Positions 1 through 8,271 are shown, numbered from the stretch's first letter. The stretch: DNA of 25,223 bases from an uncultured Peptococcaceae bacterium (GCA_937988745.1 CALKAR010000224.1:1-25223), one strand, 5' to 3'. Notes: generated from the letters alone by a model not told the origin. A program made the numbers and translations.

Positions 1-1284
1 GTCAGATACGAGTTTCTTTATGGAGAAGAAGCCGATTATTCCGGCATGGCCAGGCGCTATCAAGACTATCTCGTAAGTCGTGGTAAACTGCTGGAGCGAG
101 CGTCACAACAGAACATCCCGTTTTTCTTAGAAGTTTTGGGTGTGGTGCCCAAGGTGCAGCCCGTGTTGGGTGTGGCACGGGAGGTACAGCTGCCTCTGAC
201 CACCTTTGATCAGGCCCAGGCTATGGTTTCCTCTCTGCTGAAACAGGGTATGAAAAACCTCAGCCTACGGTACTCAGGGTGGATGGACGGCGGAATACAT
301 CATCGCTATCCAAGCAGGGTTAGGCTAGCTCCAGGGCTGGGAAACAGTGAGGATCTCAAGCGCTTGAGCCGATTTTTGGCAGAGCATGGAGCAGCGTTTT
401 TCCCAGGTGTAGAGCTCCTCACTGTGCAGCGGGCAGGTGTGCTCGATGGATTTCGTCCTTCCCGGGATGCTGCCCGGGCAGTGAATGGGCTGTATGCCCA
501 AAAACCCGATTATGATCCGGTTACTCTCAGTGCGTTAAGCAAGCCTACCCGTTACATCTTATCACCGCGGGTGTTAGAAAGCTTAGTCAGCAAGTTCTTG
601 AAGGAATATCAGGAACTCGAGATTCCCGGGTTGGCCCTTCCCAGTGTGGGTAGGGAACTTCATGCAGATCTGCAGCGTGACCCGGCGCGGGTGCTGGACC
701 GAGCTGACTCGCAGAGACTGGTGGAGCAAGAACTCGCCAAGCTGACGGAGCTTGGATACGCGCTTCAAGTTGACGGAGCCAATGCCTTTGTTCTGCCTTA
801 CGCAACATCGCTCGTGAATGTCCCCCAGACAGGCAGCGGCTTCAACCTAGTCGATGAAGAAGTGCCCTTCCTGCAGATGGTGCTGCACGGCTTTTTGGAT
901 TACGCAGGGGAACCGGTGAACTTGGCTGTTGACCCTGCTGAGAGTGTGCTCAGGGCGGCACAAACAGCCAGTGGGCTGTACTTCTTATTAGTCTGGGAAG
1001 ATCCGTCAGTGCTGAAGGATACAGAGTATGCGCACTTTCTCAGTGTGGAGTGGGAGCACTGGGGGCCACAAGCGGCGGCTATCTACCAGGAGTATAACGA
1101 GGCCTTGGGAGATTTAGCCGGCGAGAGAATTTGGGCACATGAGAAGCTGGGGCCTGATCTGACTATCACCTGGTTTGCCAATGGCGATGCTGTGGTGGTT
1201 AACTTCGGAGAAGGTGAAGCAGTAGTGGGCGAAGTGAGAGTCCCGCCGAAATCGTTTCAGCGGATCAGAGGAGGGGAATTGTGA
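1..1284 (+). CDS. DUF5696-like protein of a sugar-transporter operon, 5'-truncated
   Basis: The frame is open from base 1, so the first Met in the window (base 46) is not the true start; 427 C-terminal residues are visible. I recognise the look of DUF5696 proteins, which are commonly encoded beside CUT1 sugar ABC transporters in Bacillota. The characteristic stretch around visible residues 82-115 (QGMKNLSLRYSGW, then DGGIHHRYPS) and the later FFPGVELL match my memory of that family. The biochemical role is unknown; a TIM-barrel, glycosidase-like fold is possible. The end (FANGDAVVVNFGEGE, VRVPPKSFQRI) resembles the beta-sandwich tail of glycan-acting enzymes. Its stop TGA overlaps the ATG of the next permease by one base, so the two are translationally coupled. 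The N-terminus and any signal peptide lie outside the window. Family assignment is from memory of motifs, not a search. Confidence 0.7.
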   Translation, partial: VRYEFLYGEEADYSGMARRYQDYLVSRGKLLERASQQNIPFFLEVLGVVPKVQPVLGVAREVQLPLTTFDQAQAMVSSLLKQGMKNLSLRYSGWMDGGIHHRYPSRVRLAPGLGNSEDLKRLSRFLAEHGAAFFPGVELLTVQRAGVLDGFRPSRDAARAVNGLYAQKPDYDPVTLSALSKPTRYILSPRVLESLVSKFLKEYQELEIPGLALPSVGRELHADLQRDPARVLDRADSQRLVEQELAKLTELGYALQVDGANAFVLPYATSLVNVPQTGSGFNLVDEEVPFLQMVLHGFLDYAGEPVNLAVDPAESVLRAAQTASGLYFLLVWEDPSVLKDTEYAHFLSVEWEHWGPQAAAIYQEYNEALGDLAGERIWAHEKLGPDLTITWFANGDAVVVNFGEGEAVVGEVRVPPKSFQRIRGGEL

Positions 1285-2174
1285 TGCGCAGGCCGCCTAG
1301 ACTCAGCCTGAAGGCACAAAAGAGCCTCTTGGGGCTGCTGTTTACGCTCCCGTTTATCCTGGGCTTTGGGGCGTTCTTAGCCTATCCCTTCATCCAGTCT
1401 GTTATCTTCAGCCTGAGCAAGCTGACGATAGTGCCCACAGGCTACGAGCTGGATTTTGTGGGGCTGGAAAACTATCGCCACGCGCTGTTTGTAGATCCCC
1501 GCTTCCGTCAAGTGTTTGCGGAAACGGCCGTGACCATGCTGACACAGATCCCGGTGATCTTGATTTTCAGCTTCTTTGCCGCGAACCTGCTCAACCAAAA
1601 ATTTCCAGGCAGAACTTTGGCGAGAGTGATCTTCTTCCTGCCGGTGGTGATGGGGGCGGAAATCACCCTCAAGATGCAGCAGGCTGACTACATGCAGCAG
1701 GCGATGAGCCTGTCCGAATCGGGCTTAATTCCTTTATCGGTACTGCAGAGCTTCTTAGTAAATCTTAAGCTGCCTCTAGGCTTTGTCAACTTCATCTTTG
1801 AAGCAGTTAACGCGGTCCCAGTGATTATCCGGTCATCTGGAATTCAGATACTGATATTCTTGGCTGCCCTTCAATCGATACCAAGCTCGCTTTATGAAGC
1901 AGCACATATGGAAGGCGCCACCAGTTGGGAAGTCTTTTGGAAGATTACCTTCCCCCTGATTTCGCCGCTGCTGTTGGTGAATGTGGTTTATACCATTGTG
2001 GATTCATTTACCGCACCAGATAACGTGTTATTAGACCTTATTAAGGACACAGCCTGGAGCGGCGCCGGGTTCGGGGTTAGTACGGCCATGTCGTGGATCT
2101 ACTTCTTATTGATTATTGGACTGTTAATGCTGACCTTTGTCTTTGTTTCTAAGGGGGTGCATTATGAGACTTGA
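1284..2174 (+). CDS. CUT1 sugar ABC transporter permease (LplB/UgpA type)
   Basis: Inner-membrane permease half of a carbohydrate ABC importer, 296 aa, with about six hydrophobic segments. The cytoplasmic EAA loop that docks the ATPase is clear near residue 205: EAAHMEGA followed by FWKITFPLI. ATG 1284 is chosen because the purine-rich Shine-Dalgarno GAGGAGGGG lies about 7 nt before it; a GTG at 1281 in frame would be crowded. The start overlaps the previous stop. Its partner permease follows with an 11-bp overlap. No ATPase gene is present, which fits the common arrangement in which a shared MsmX-like ATPase serves several CUT1 importers. The region between helices 3 and 5 (about residues 130-180) is longer than in a minimal MalF-type core. 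The substrate cannot be read from sequence. Confidence 0.9.
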   Translation: MRRPPRLSLKAQKSLLGLLFTLPFILGFGAFLAYPFIQSVIFSLSKLTIVPTGYELDFVGLENYRHALFVDPRFRQVFAETAVTMLTQIPVILIFSFFAANLLNQKFPGRTLARVIFFLPVVMGAEITLKMQQADYMQQAMSLSESGLIPLSVLQSFLVNLKLPLGFVNFIFEAVNAVPVIIRSSGIQILIFLAALQSIPSSLYEAAHMEGATSWEVFWKITFPLISPLLLVNVVYTIVDSFTAPDNVLLDLIKDTAWSGAGFGVSTAMSWIYFLLIIGLLMLTFVFVSKGVHYET

Positions 2175-3075
2175 TCGGCTGGCAGTAAGGTTGTGGGGTT
2201 TGACACGCTTTGTGCTGATTACCGGCATAGGGTTCATCATTCTATACCCACTGCTTCGGCAGATATCAGCAGCTGTGATGCACCCCGAAGATATGTATGA
2301 TTTGACAGTAAACTGGGTTCCCCGCACCTTGACAACATTGAACTTTAGAGTGGCTTGGGAAATGCTCGATTATCCGAAAGCAGTTCTGACAACGCTTGGC
2401 TATGCTGTGCTCCTCAGTACGCTGGAATTGGCGTCTACGATGATTATCGGGTACGGTTTTGCCCGGTGGAGATACCCAGGTTCTAACTTGGTTTTTGCCT
2501 TGGTAATTCTCTCGATCATCATTCCACCGCAGATGGTGATGGTGCCGCTCTTTCTCAACTTTCGCTATTTTAATCCGTTGGGAATTCTGCCCGAGCCAGG
2601 TATCAACCTCTTGGGAAGCTTCTGGCCCATGGTTCTCATGGCCTTGACGGGGACGGCGAAGCGCAGCGGTCTGTTTATCTTTATTACACGCAACTTCTTT
2701 CGTGGCATGTCTACAAGCCTAGAAGAAGCGGCTTATGTGGACGGTGCAGGGCACCTGAGGACGTTCTTTACAATTATGCTGCCTAATGCGATTCCCATCG
2801 CTGTGATCGTGTTTTTATTCTCGTTTGTCTGGAACTGGAATGATTTATTCTACACTGATCTCTTTATGCAGGGGAAGAACCTGCTGCAGCTGGCTTTGAT
2901 GCGGATCAACGCACAGTACAACTATCCATGGGCCAATAAAGCTGTAGAAGGAACCTATATTCAGCTGGTCAACAATGCAGGAATGCTTCTCTATGTACTG
3001 CCCGTCTTGGTGTTGTACGCGTTCCTGCAGAGATACTTCATTGAAAGCATTGAGAAAACAGGTTTAGTGGGATAG
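2164..3075 (+). CDS. CUT1 sugar ABC transporter permease (LplC/YtcP type)
   Basis: Second permease half, 303 aa, about six membrane helices. The EAA motif is at residues 188-209: EEAAYVDGAG, then FTIMLPNAIP. The C-terminus YFIESIEKTGLVG is typical of this LplC/YtcP-type subfamily, in which the last residues face the cytoplasm. ATG 2164 is preferred over an upstream in-frame TTG at 2137 because AAGGGGGTG sits just before it and the protein then begins at a family-like position. It overlaps the upstream permease by 11 bp, so the two subunits are probably translationally coupled in fixed ratio. With the flanking permease and the binding protein at 3167 it forms one importer lacking only the ATPase. 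Confidence 0.92.
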   Translation: MRLDRLAVRLWGLTRFVLITGIGFIILYPLLRQISAAVMHPEDMYDLTVNWVPRTLTTLNFRVAWEMLDYPKAVLTTLGYAVLLSTLELASTMIIGYGFARWRYPGSNLVFALVILSIIIPPQMVMVPLFLNFRYFNPLGILPEPGINLLGSFWPMVLMALTGTAKRSGLFIFITRNFFRGMSTSLEEAAYVDGAGHLRTFFTIMLPNAIPIAVIVFLFSFVWNWNDLFYTDLFMQGKNLLQLALMRINAQYNYPWANKAVEGTYIQLVNNAGMLLYVLPVLVLYAFLQRYFIESIEKTGLVG

Positions 3076-3090
3076 GAGGGATGTGCAGCG

Positions 3091-3107
3091 TCGTTTAGGA
3101 GAAACGA
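3091..3107 (+). repeat. Small hairpin between permease and binding-protein genes
   Basis: Arms TCGTTT (3091-3096) and AAACGA (3102-3107) pair perfectly around a 5-nt loop in the 91-bp gap before the binding-protein gene. It is not followed by a clean U run, so it is more likely an mRNA-processing or stability element than a terminator. No convincing separate promoter was seen in this gap. Confidence 0.35.
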
Positions 3108-3166
3108 AGGTTGTCGCTTTTGTTGAACAGGAATTATTTCTAACTCAAATAAGGAGGTTTTTGAGT

Positions 3167-4492
3167 ATGAAACGGTTGCTTGTAGTTTTTACTTTGCTTG
3201 CTGTTGCTTTGATGAGTGTTCCAGCTCTGGCTGCTGAGTATGACCTTGGCGGCAGGACAATTAAGATTGCTGGACATGCAGCTGATGGTATGAAGAGCTA
3301 TTTCACCGATGGTGAAGGACGCGGCCGCTTAGAGAAGGTGGAGGAAGCTTTTAACTGCAAGATTGAGTTTGTCCAGATCGACTGGGATGGGGCAGAACAC
3401 CGCATTCTGACCAGCATCATTGCAGGTGACCCGGTAGGTGACCTGATTTACATCTCTAACCGCTGGTTGCCTCTCTTAGCTGGGAACGGCGCTCTGCTGC
3501 CTCTCGATGATGTACTGACTGACGAGTATTATGAGAGCCTGCCTGGTTCTCACAAATACATGCGGGAACTGTACTCGAGCTATCAGGGCAAAGCTTACGG
3601 TATTTCCGTAAACGGCAGCTATCAGCGGAACATGGATATCGGTTCTGCCCAGGGCTGGATCTACAACCGTGACATGTTTGTAGAAGCAGGCCTGCCTACA
3701 CCAAACGAACTGCAGAACGAAGGCAAGTGGAACTGGGAAACCATGAAAGAACTTGCCATCGCTTTGACCAAAGACACTGATGGCGACGGTGTAGTTGATG
3801 TATATGGCGTTGGTGCCAGACTTGACCCATGGCCAATCGAACAAGAAATGGCTGTCTACTCCAACGGGGGCGGCATCTTCAAGATGGTCGACGGCAAAGC
3901 TGTCTACGCTATGAACGAACCAGATGCGATCGAAGCAATTGAACTCTGGAAAGAGCTCGACCAGGTACATGGCGCCGTTATGGTTGGTGATAAGTACGAT
4001 ATCCGTGCTGAATTCAATAAGGGCAAGGTTGCTATGTTCCGTCTGGACTTGTACGCTCTGCCTGACCATGCCAACGAAGTCGACTTCGATTTTGGCTGGG
4101 TATTCTTCCCAATGGGGCCAAGGGCTGAAGACTTTGTCAATCCAGTATGGGGCTTTGAAATGTTCGTTCTGCCTGTAAGCGAAAAAGAGCCTGCAGCTCT
4201 GGCAGCTTTGGTTGACATGCTCTTTGAAACCACCGGTAAATACCGTGATCTGGACGCATACGAGGATGAGTTTGTCGAGTTCTTCCTGCCCTACGTACGG
4301 GATTGGGATTCTCTCGAAACAATCAAGCAGATGCTGCACAAAGCTCGTCTCTGGGATAACGTCCCTGGCCTCGAAAATGAACTGAATGAAGCGTTGGTTA
4401 AGGCCACTATGGGCACAGGCAGTGCTAAGTCCGAGATGGACGCTGTTGCTCCTGTAATTCAGTCTCTCCTCGACGAAGCTTATAACAAGTAA
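3167..4492 (+). CDS. Extracellular solute-binding protein, family 1 (CUT1 importer)
   Basis: Ligand-binding subunit for the two permeases just upstream, 441 aa. Residues 1-22 form a Sec signal peptide (KR, hydrophobic core, VPALA then AEYD). No lipobox cysteine follows, so the mature protein appears soluble or periplasmic rather than lipid-anchored. Family hallmarks include GWIYNRDMFVEAGLPTP, the KWNWETMKELA segment and a C-terminal helical lobe. A DTDGDGVVD loop at residues 203-211 looks like a calcium-binding DxDxDG loop. ATG 3167 is chosen for its AAGGAGG box 9 nt upstream and for the signal peptide; an in-frame GTG at 3083 would add a meaningless 28 residues. The gene ends 18 bp before a strong bidirectional terminator. 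The ligand is probably an oligosaccharide; the identity is not readable. Confidence 0.9.
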   Translation: MKRLLVVFTLLAVALMSVPALAAEYDLGGRTIKIAGHAADGMKSYFTDGEGRGRLEKVEEAFNCKIEFVQIDWDGAEHRILTSIIAGDPVGDLIYISNRWLPLLAGNGALLPLDDVLTDEYYESLPGSHKYMRELYSSYQGKAYGISVNGSYQRNMDIGSAQGWIYNRDMFVEAGLPTPNELQNEGKWNWETMKELAIALTKDTDGDGVVDVYGVGARLDPWPIEQEMAVYSNGGGIFKMVDGKAVYAMNEPDAIEAIELWKELDQVHGAVMVGDKYDIRAEFNKGKVAMFRLDLYALPDHANEVDFDFGWVFFPMGPRAEDFVNPVWGFEMFVLPVSEKEPAALAALVDMLFETTGKYRDLDAYEDEFVEFFLPYVRDWDSLETIKQMLHKARLWDNVPGLENELNEALVKATMGTGSAKSEMDAVAPVIQSLLDEAYNK

Positions 4493-4510
4493 TACTTGTG
4501 CACGAAAAGA

Positions 4511-4540
4511 GGGCTGCTGGCACGAACCAGCAGCCCTTTA
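4511..4540. terminator. Bidirectional rho-independent terminator
   Basis: A perfect 10-bp stem, GGGCTGCTGG / CCAGCAGCCC, with a 6-nt loop (4521-4526). On the + strand it is followed by TTTA; on the - strand it is followed by TCTTTT. It sits between the convergent binding-protein gene (+, stop 4492) and LysM gene (-, stop 4545) and probably ends both transcripts. Confidence 0.85.
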
Positions 4541-4544
4541 CTTA

Positions 4545-5087
4545 TCAGCCAACAATGAGTTTCTGTCCTGCAAAGATTGTATCAGGGTCTTCAAGATTAT
4601 TCCATTCGACAAGCTCTGCGAGAGTAACTTCATACTGTTTTGCAATTTGGAATAGGGTCTCACCGATTTCAACTACGTGAGTAGTCTCCTTTTCCTCAAC
4701 CGGTGGGATATATAGATGCATTGGAATCCGAATGGTTTCACCAACAGTGAGCTTCTTGCTCTTTAGATTATTGGCTTCCATTAGTCCCTCGAGAGGAACT
4801 CTGTACTGTGCGGCTAGAGACTGGGCATTGTCGCCTGGCTGGACGACATGGTAGCTCCACAGTACTTCTACAGGAATGACCAGTTTCTGGCCGATCTGCA
4901 GGCGGTCAGGAGTAATGCCTGGGTTGAGGTCGAGAAGTTCAACAACAGTAGTATCCAGTTCATTAGCGATAGACCACAGGGTATCGCCAGGCTGGACAGT
5001 GTAGTGCGCTTTTTCTGCAGCTTGTGCAGAATACAGGGCGCCGAAGGAGAGCAGCAGGACAGTCATGATAATTAATATCTTTTTCAT
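4545..5087 (-). CDS. Secreted triple-LysM protein
   Basis: A 180-aa exported protein made almost entirely of three LysM peptidoglycan/chitin-binding repeats. Residues 1-23 are a signal peptide (MKK, hydrophobic core, SAQA before AEKA). LysM1 spans about 28-72 (YTVQPGDTLWSIA to IGQKLVIP), LysM2 79-122 (YHVVQPGDNAQSLA to VGETIRIP) and LysM3 137-180 (HVVEIGETLFQIA to AGQKLIVG). There is no catalytic domain, so it is a cell-wall-binding protein rather than a complete hydrolase; an adaptor or spore/envelope role is possible. The start at 5087 is chosen because GGAGGTG lies 5 nt upstream and the signal peptide begins there; an in-frame start at 5114 would put nine odd residues before it. It is monocistronic, converging on a shared terminator. 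Confidence 0.88.
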   Translation of the reverse strand: MKKILIIMTVLLLSFGALYSAQAAEKAHYTVQPGDTLWSIANELDTTVVELLDLNPGITPDRLQIGQKLVIPVEVLWSYHVVQPGDNAQSLAAQYRVPLEGLMEANNLKSKKLTVGETIRIPMHLYIPPVEEKETTHVVEIGETLFQIAKQYEVTLAELVEWNNLEDPDTIFAGQKLIVG

Positions 5088-5105
5088 AAATGCACCTCCA
5101 GGGCA

Positions 5106-5134
5106 ATTATCCACCCAGAGCGGATAAATTGCAA
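5106..5134 (-). promoter_or_regulatory. Candidate sigma-A promoter for the LysM gene
   Basis: Read on the - strand: TTGCAA (5134-5129), 17-bp spacer, GATAAT (5111-5106). The predicted start of transcription would fall almost on the Shine-Dalgarno sequence, giving a very short leader; this lowers confidence. Confidence 0.35.
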
Positions 5135-5154
5135 AGGTGGTTTTCTGGGTGGAT
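5109..5154. repeat. 10-bp inverted repeat upstream of LysM gene
   Basis: Arms ATCCACCCAG (5109-5118) and CTGGGTGGAT (5145-5154) are perfect inverted copies separated by 26 nt. They bracket the candidate -35 and part of the -10 of the LysM promoter, so they could be a split operator; alternatively they form a long-loop hairpin in read-through transcripts from the esterase gene. There is no T-run after either arm, so a terminator is unlikely. Confidence 0.45.
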
Positions 5155-5208
5155 TAGCGTTTGTTCCCCGGAGAAGGAAATTTCGGCACCGCTGGAAAGG
5201 ATTCCGAG

Positions 5209-5994
5209 CTAAGCAAATTGAAACAATTCCTTCAACCATTCGATGCACAGATCTATCCAGTGAGCTACGTGGGGACTTATACCTCTGCCATCATCTGTTT
5301 CCACTGTGGCAAGGGACAAGCCGTGTGGTCCGTGGGGAAAGATGTGCAGCTCGAAGGGGATCTTGTTTTTCTGGAGAGCGGAGGCAAACATCAGGCTGTT
5401 TTCCACCGGTACCACATCGTCCTCAACGGTGTGCCACAGGAATGTAGGTGGAGTATTCGCATTCACCTGCTTTTCCAGGGACATTTCCTCCAATAGTTCA
5501 GGCGTGGGATTTGCCCCTAGAAGGTTTTCAATGGAGCCAGGATGTTTGTACTCCCCTGAGGTAATTACAGGATAAGACAAGATCAGTGCATTCGGCTTAT
5601 TGTGGGGAGCATCATCCAGCTTGTGCCAGTGTACCCCGAGGCTGCCCACTAAGTGTCCGCCAGCCGAAAAACCGCACACCGCAATGCGGTCTGGATCAAG
5701 TTTCCAGCTCTCGGCACGCTTTCTGATTGCACAGACAGCCTGCGACAGCTCGAGCAGGGGGAGGCGGTAGTTTGTTGGCGGCACTGTGTAGGTCAGGATA
5801 AAAGCATGGAATCCAGCTGCACAGAACTGCAGCGCTACAGCTTCCGCTTCGCGAGTTGAGATAAAGCGATAAGCACCTCCTGGGCAGATCAGGACACCTG
5901 GCCTCTGCCGTTCGCCGTCTGTCACGTAGGTTGTGAGTTCGGCCTGGCTGTTTTCTAGATTAAGTGGATTGATAGAAATTTTTTCGACTATCAA
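5209..5994 (-). CDS. Alpha/beta hydrolase, acetyl (xylan) esterase-like
   Basis: A 261-aa cytoplasmic serine esterase (no signal peptide) of the alpha/beta-hydrolase fold, like the BD-FAE / acetylxylan-esterase-type enzymes that remove acyl groups from sugars. Visible elements: oxyanion-hole segment CPGGAY (37-42), nucleophile elbow GFSAGG with Ser110, acid loop HTVEDDVVP with Asp192, and the histidine in FPHGPHG (His224). The start is TTG at 5994, supported by GAGGAGGG six nucleotides upstream; no other Met or valid start lies in the first 50 residues. It is divergent from the nucleoside hydrolase with only 58 bp between. It probably deacetylates imported oligosaccharides, an inference from family and sugar-import context. 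Substrate is not readable. Confidence 0.85.
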   Translation of the reverse strand: MIVEKISINPLNLENSQAELTTYVTDGERQRPGVLICPGGAYRFISTREAEAVALQFCAAGFHAFILTYTVPPTNYRLPLLELSQAVCAIRKRAESWKLDPDRIAVCGFSAGGHLVGSLGVHWHKLDDAPHNKPNALILSYPVITSGEYKHPGSIENLLGANPTPELLEEMSLEKQVNANTPPTFLWHTVEDDVVPVENSLMFASALQKNKIPFELHIFPHGPHGLSLATVETDDGRGISPHVAHWIDLCIEWLKELFQFA

Positions 5995-6052
5995 TGGATA
6001 CCCTCCTCATCGAGATGATAGATTCAGATAGTTTGTAAGAAGGAGATTGCCC

Positions 6053-6976
6053 ATGCGCAGAGTTATTTTGGATGTAGATACAGGTCATGATGATGCGATG
6101 GCGATTCTGTTCGCTGCAGCGCATCCAAGCATCAGCCTGGAAGCTATCACAGTAGTGGCAGGCAACCAGGTATTAGGGAAAACCCTTATGAATACGGTTA
6201 AAGTGTGCAGCTTGGCAGGGATTGATGTACCAATATATGCCGGTATGCCACGCCCTTTAGTGCGGGAGCAGGTTATTTCCCCTGATATCCACGGAGATTC
6301 AGGCCTGGGGAACGCTGATTTTCCGCCGCCGCTGCGGGAACCTGAAAATGAACATGCCGTCGATTTTCTTATCCGCACCTGCCTGCAGGCTCCGGGCGAG
6401 ATTACGCTGATTCCCGTTGGACCGCTCACAAATCTCGCCATGGCCTTCTTAAGAGAACCCCGCCTCAGGGAAAGTATAAAAGAAATCATCCTCATGGGCG
6501 GGGCGTATGGACTGGGGAATTACACTCCCGCAGCTGAATTCAATATCTTTGCTGATCCGGAAGCCGCACAGATAGTGTTCGAGAGCGGTGTGCCATTGAC
6601 CATGATCGGGCTGGATTTGACCCACCAAGCCAAGGTTCCCCCAGAAGTGATGGAGGAAATCAGAACTATCGAATCCCCTGTGGCTCAGCTGGTAGTTGAT
6701 CTGCTAGAAGACTACGGAGAAGCGTATCGACAGATCATGCAGTTTTCAGCTCCGCCGATCCATGACGTCTGCGCTGTAGCTTACGCCATCGATCCCGCTT
6801 TGATTGAGACCAAACCGATGCATGTGGCCGTGGAAACAGCCCGGGGCCTCTGCTATGGACGCACAGTGTGCGATTTCTATGGAATCACCGGAAAGGCTCC
6901 TAATGCCAACGTAGGTGTTGCTCTCGACCAGGCTCGTTCTTGGCCGCTGTTTGTCGATGCTTTGAAATCATACTAG
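6053..6976 (+). CDS. Inosine/uridine-preferring nucleoside hydrolase family protein
   Basis: A 307-aa enzyme that hydrolyses the N-glycosidic bond of ribonucleosides, releasing base and ribose; calcium-dependent in the family. The N-terminal calcium/ribose cluster is DVDTGHDD at residues 7-14 (family form DTDPGxDD). Further marks are IPVGPLTNLA (120-129), LMGGAYG (147-153), AEFNIFADPEAA (161-172) and the C-terminal PPIHD with His237 and Asp238. ATG 6053 is chosen because AAGGAGA lies 6-7 nt upstream; an in-frame TTG at 6047 overlaps that spacing. Length is usual for the family. It is divergent from the esterase and converges on the aldolase gene with overlapping stops. Preference for purine or pyrimidine nucleosides is not readable. 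Confidence 0.92.
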   Translation: MRRVILDVDTGHDDAMAILFAAAHPSISLEAITVVAGNQVLGKTLMNTVKVCSLAGIDVPIYAGMPRPLVREQVISPDIHGDSGLGNADFPPPLREPENEHAVDFLIRTCLQAPGEITLIPVGPLTNLAMAFLREPRLRESIKEIILMGGAYGLGNYTPAAEFNIFADPEAAQIVFESGVPLTMIGLDLTHQAKVPPEVMEEIRTIESPVAQLVVDLLEDYGEAYRQIMQFSAPPIHDVCAVAYAIDPALIETKPMHVAVETARGLCYGRTVCDFYGITGKAPNANVGVALDQARSWPLFVDALKSY

Positions 6977-7872
6977 TTAAGCAGCCCTTTTTCGGTTAGG
7001 AGCGCCTTGATTTCCTGCAGCTGTTCTTCGGAAGGTGAGGCAGCAGGTTTAGCTGGATAAGGCTCGCAGAGGCCAAGCATGTGCAGCGCAGCTTTGAGTC
7101 CACCATAGGGGGACCCTTGTGAAAGCGAAAAGACGCGGCACACATCATTGATTTCCCACTGGAGGCGGTTGACATTTTCCCTATCTCCCTCAACCGCAGC
7201 ATTGTACAGCTGAACACAGCGGACGGGGTCAAGGTTGCCGATACCTGGGACGATGCCGTCGGCACCAAGGAGCACTGCTGCACCCATCGCCTGCTCATCA
7301 CCCTGGAAAACAGCGAAGTTGGGCAGTGTTTCAGCAGCACCGATCAGTTCTTGAACGAAGTTAAAGCTGCCTGAGCTGTCTTTGATACCTATAATTTGGT
7401 CATATTGCGCCAGCGCCTTTACAGTTTCCAGGTGAATCGGCGAGCGGGCTCTCACTGGTACGTTGTACAACATAATGGGGATTTTGGTTTCTCTGCAGAC
7501 CAGGTCATAATGATGCAGCAGTTCTGCCTGGGTATAGGGGAAATAATACCCCGGCGAGATTACGGCTCCATCTGCCCCTAGGTCTTGGGCCCGTTTAAGG
7601 TTAGTTATGGTTTGTTCTGTACCAACCCCGGTGACACCTACAAGCACAGGGACTCTTCCGGCGGTGTGCTCCACAATCACTTTGACTGTTTCTCCGTGGA
7701 TGGTTTCATCTAGAGCGGCAAATTCTCCAGTAGAACCGAGGGCAAAAAGCCCGTGGACGCCACCGTCTATCAGATAGTCCACCATTTTCTGAAGGCCTTC
7801 CCGATCCAGTTTTTCCCTTTCAGTAAGGGGGGTAATGATCGGGGGAATGACGCCTTTAAGTTTTGTTTCCAT
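6973..7872 (-). CDS. DapA/NanA-family class I aldolase (dihydrodipicolinate synthase-like)
   Basis: A 299-aa TIM-barrel lyase of the DHDPS/N-acetylneuraminate lyase family, which uses pyruvate through a Schiff base. GSTGE lies at 46-50, YNVP at 136-139 (catalytic Tyr136) and IKDSSG with Schiff-base Lys164. Arg141, five residues after the Tyr, corresponds in spacing to the carboxylate-binding Arg of E. coli DapA, but the following residues (ARSP instead of TG) differ. It may be true DapA or a sugar-acid aldolase; the catabolic neighbourhood and absence of other lysine genes favour the latter. The ribosome binding site is weak (GAGGA about 14 nt before ATG). The stop codon overlaps the opposite-strand nucleoside hydrolase stop within ACTAGT. 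Confidence 0.85.
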   Translation of the reverse strand: METKLKGVIPPIITPLTEREKLDREGLQKMVDYLIDGGVHGLFALGSTGEFAALDETIHGETVKVIVEHTAGRVPVLVGVTGVGTEQTITNLKRAQDLGADGAVISPGYYFPYTQAELLHHYDLVCRETKIPIMLYNVPVRARSPIHLETVKALAQYDQIIGIKDSSGSFNFVQELIGAAETLPNFAVFQGDEQAMGAAVLLGADGIVPGIGNLDPVRCVQLYNAAVEGDRENVNRLQWEINDVCRVFSLSQGSPYGGLKAALHMLGLCEPYPAKPAASPSEEQLQEIKALLTEKGLLN

Positions 7873-8052
7873 TTACTGTATCCCGTCCTCTTTATTTTTG
7901 AAATAACAGTGTCTTAAGAAGCTCGGTATTGATCCAACAAACTAATTTCCATACTAAGTAGTTTTTTCCTTTTAGAGTCTGCTTATTACCTGGAAATGCC
8001 AGTTTGGCGTTAATCTTGAGGATTGTGAATTAAATAACATCGGAGAAAGTCG

Positions 8053-8074
8053 TGAAAATGTTTCATTTCATGAA
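8053..8074. promoter_or_regulatory. Candidate operator: two adjacent dyads
   Basis: TGAAA-ATG-TTTCA at 8053-8065 is a perfect 13-bp dyad, and TTCATGAA at 8067-8074 is a perfect 8-bp palindrome next to it. The first resembles, but is one base shorter than, LacI-family or catabolite-responsive operators. They lie about 150 bp upstream of the promoter core, so activator or remote operator roles are both possible. No regulator is assigned. Confidence 0.35.
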
Positions 8075-8214
8075 GGATTTACGAGAATCAAACCGAATAA
8101 ATAGAGTCGCGAACTTCAGTTAGAAGGGAGGTCAGGGGTTCGGTCAAGCAGAGACATGGAGTGTATACCCAGCGTAAGGCGCTATTGCACATGAATATTA
8201 GAAAATGTTAATGC

Positions 8215-8243
8215 TTGACAACAGGGTTATACACGAATAATAT
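8215..8243 (+). promoter_or_regulatory. Sigma-A-type promoter of the UgpB-like importer operon
   Basis: Perfect TTGACA at 8215-8220, 17-bp spacer, then TAATAT at 8238-8243 (four of six consensus bases). AATAAT at 8236 is an alternative -10 with a 15-bp spacer. The implied leader is about 50 nt to the ATG at 8302. Confidence 0.7.
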
Positions 8244-8271
8244 CAAATAGGGTAGTAGAACACATTACGTT

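Noticed and set aside
3083..3166. In-frame extension of the first binding protein to a GTG at 3083
   Set aside because: The extension would put 28 polar residues before a textbook signal peptide, whereas ATG 3167 has AAGGAGG upstream.
3476..4339. A 287-codon open frame on the - strand opposite the first binding protein
   Set aside because: Same effect of biased codons on the opposite strand; the sense gene is unambiguous.
5155..5208. Terminator after the esterase gene on the - strand
   Set aside because: Only 4-bp complementary pieces were found and no U run, so no terminator is supported.
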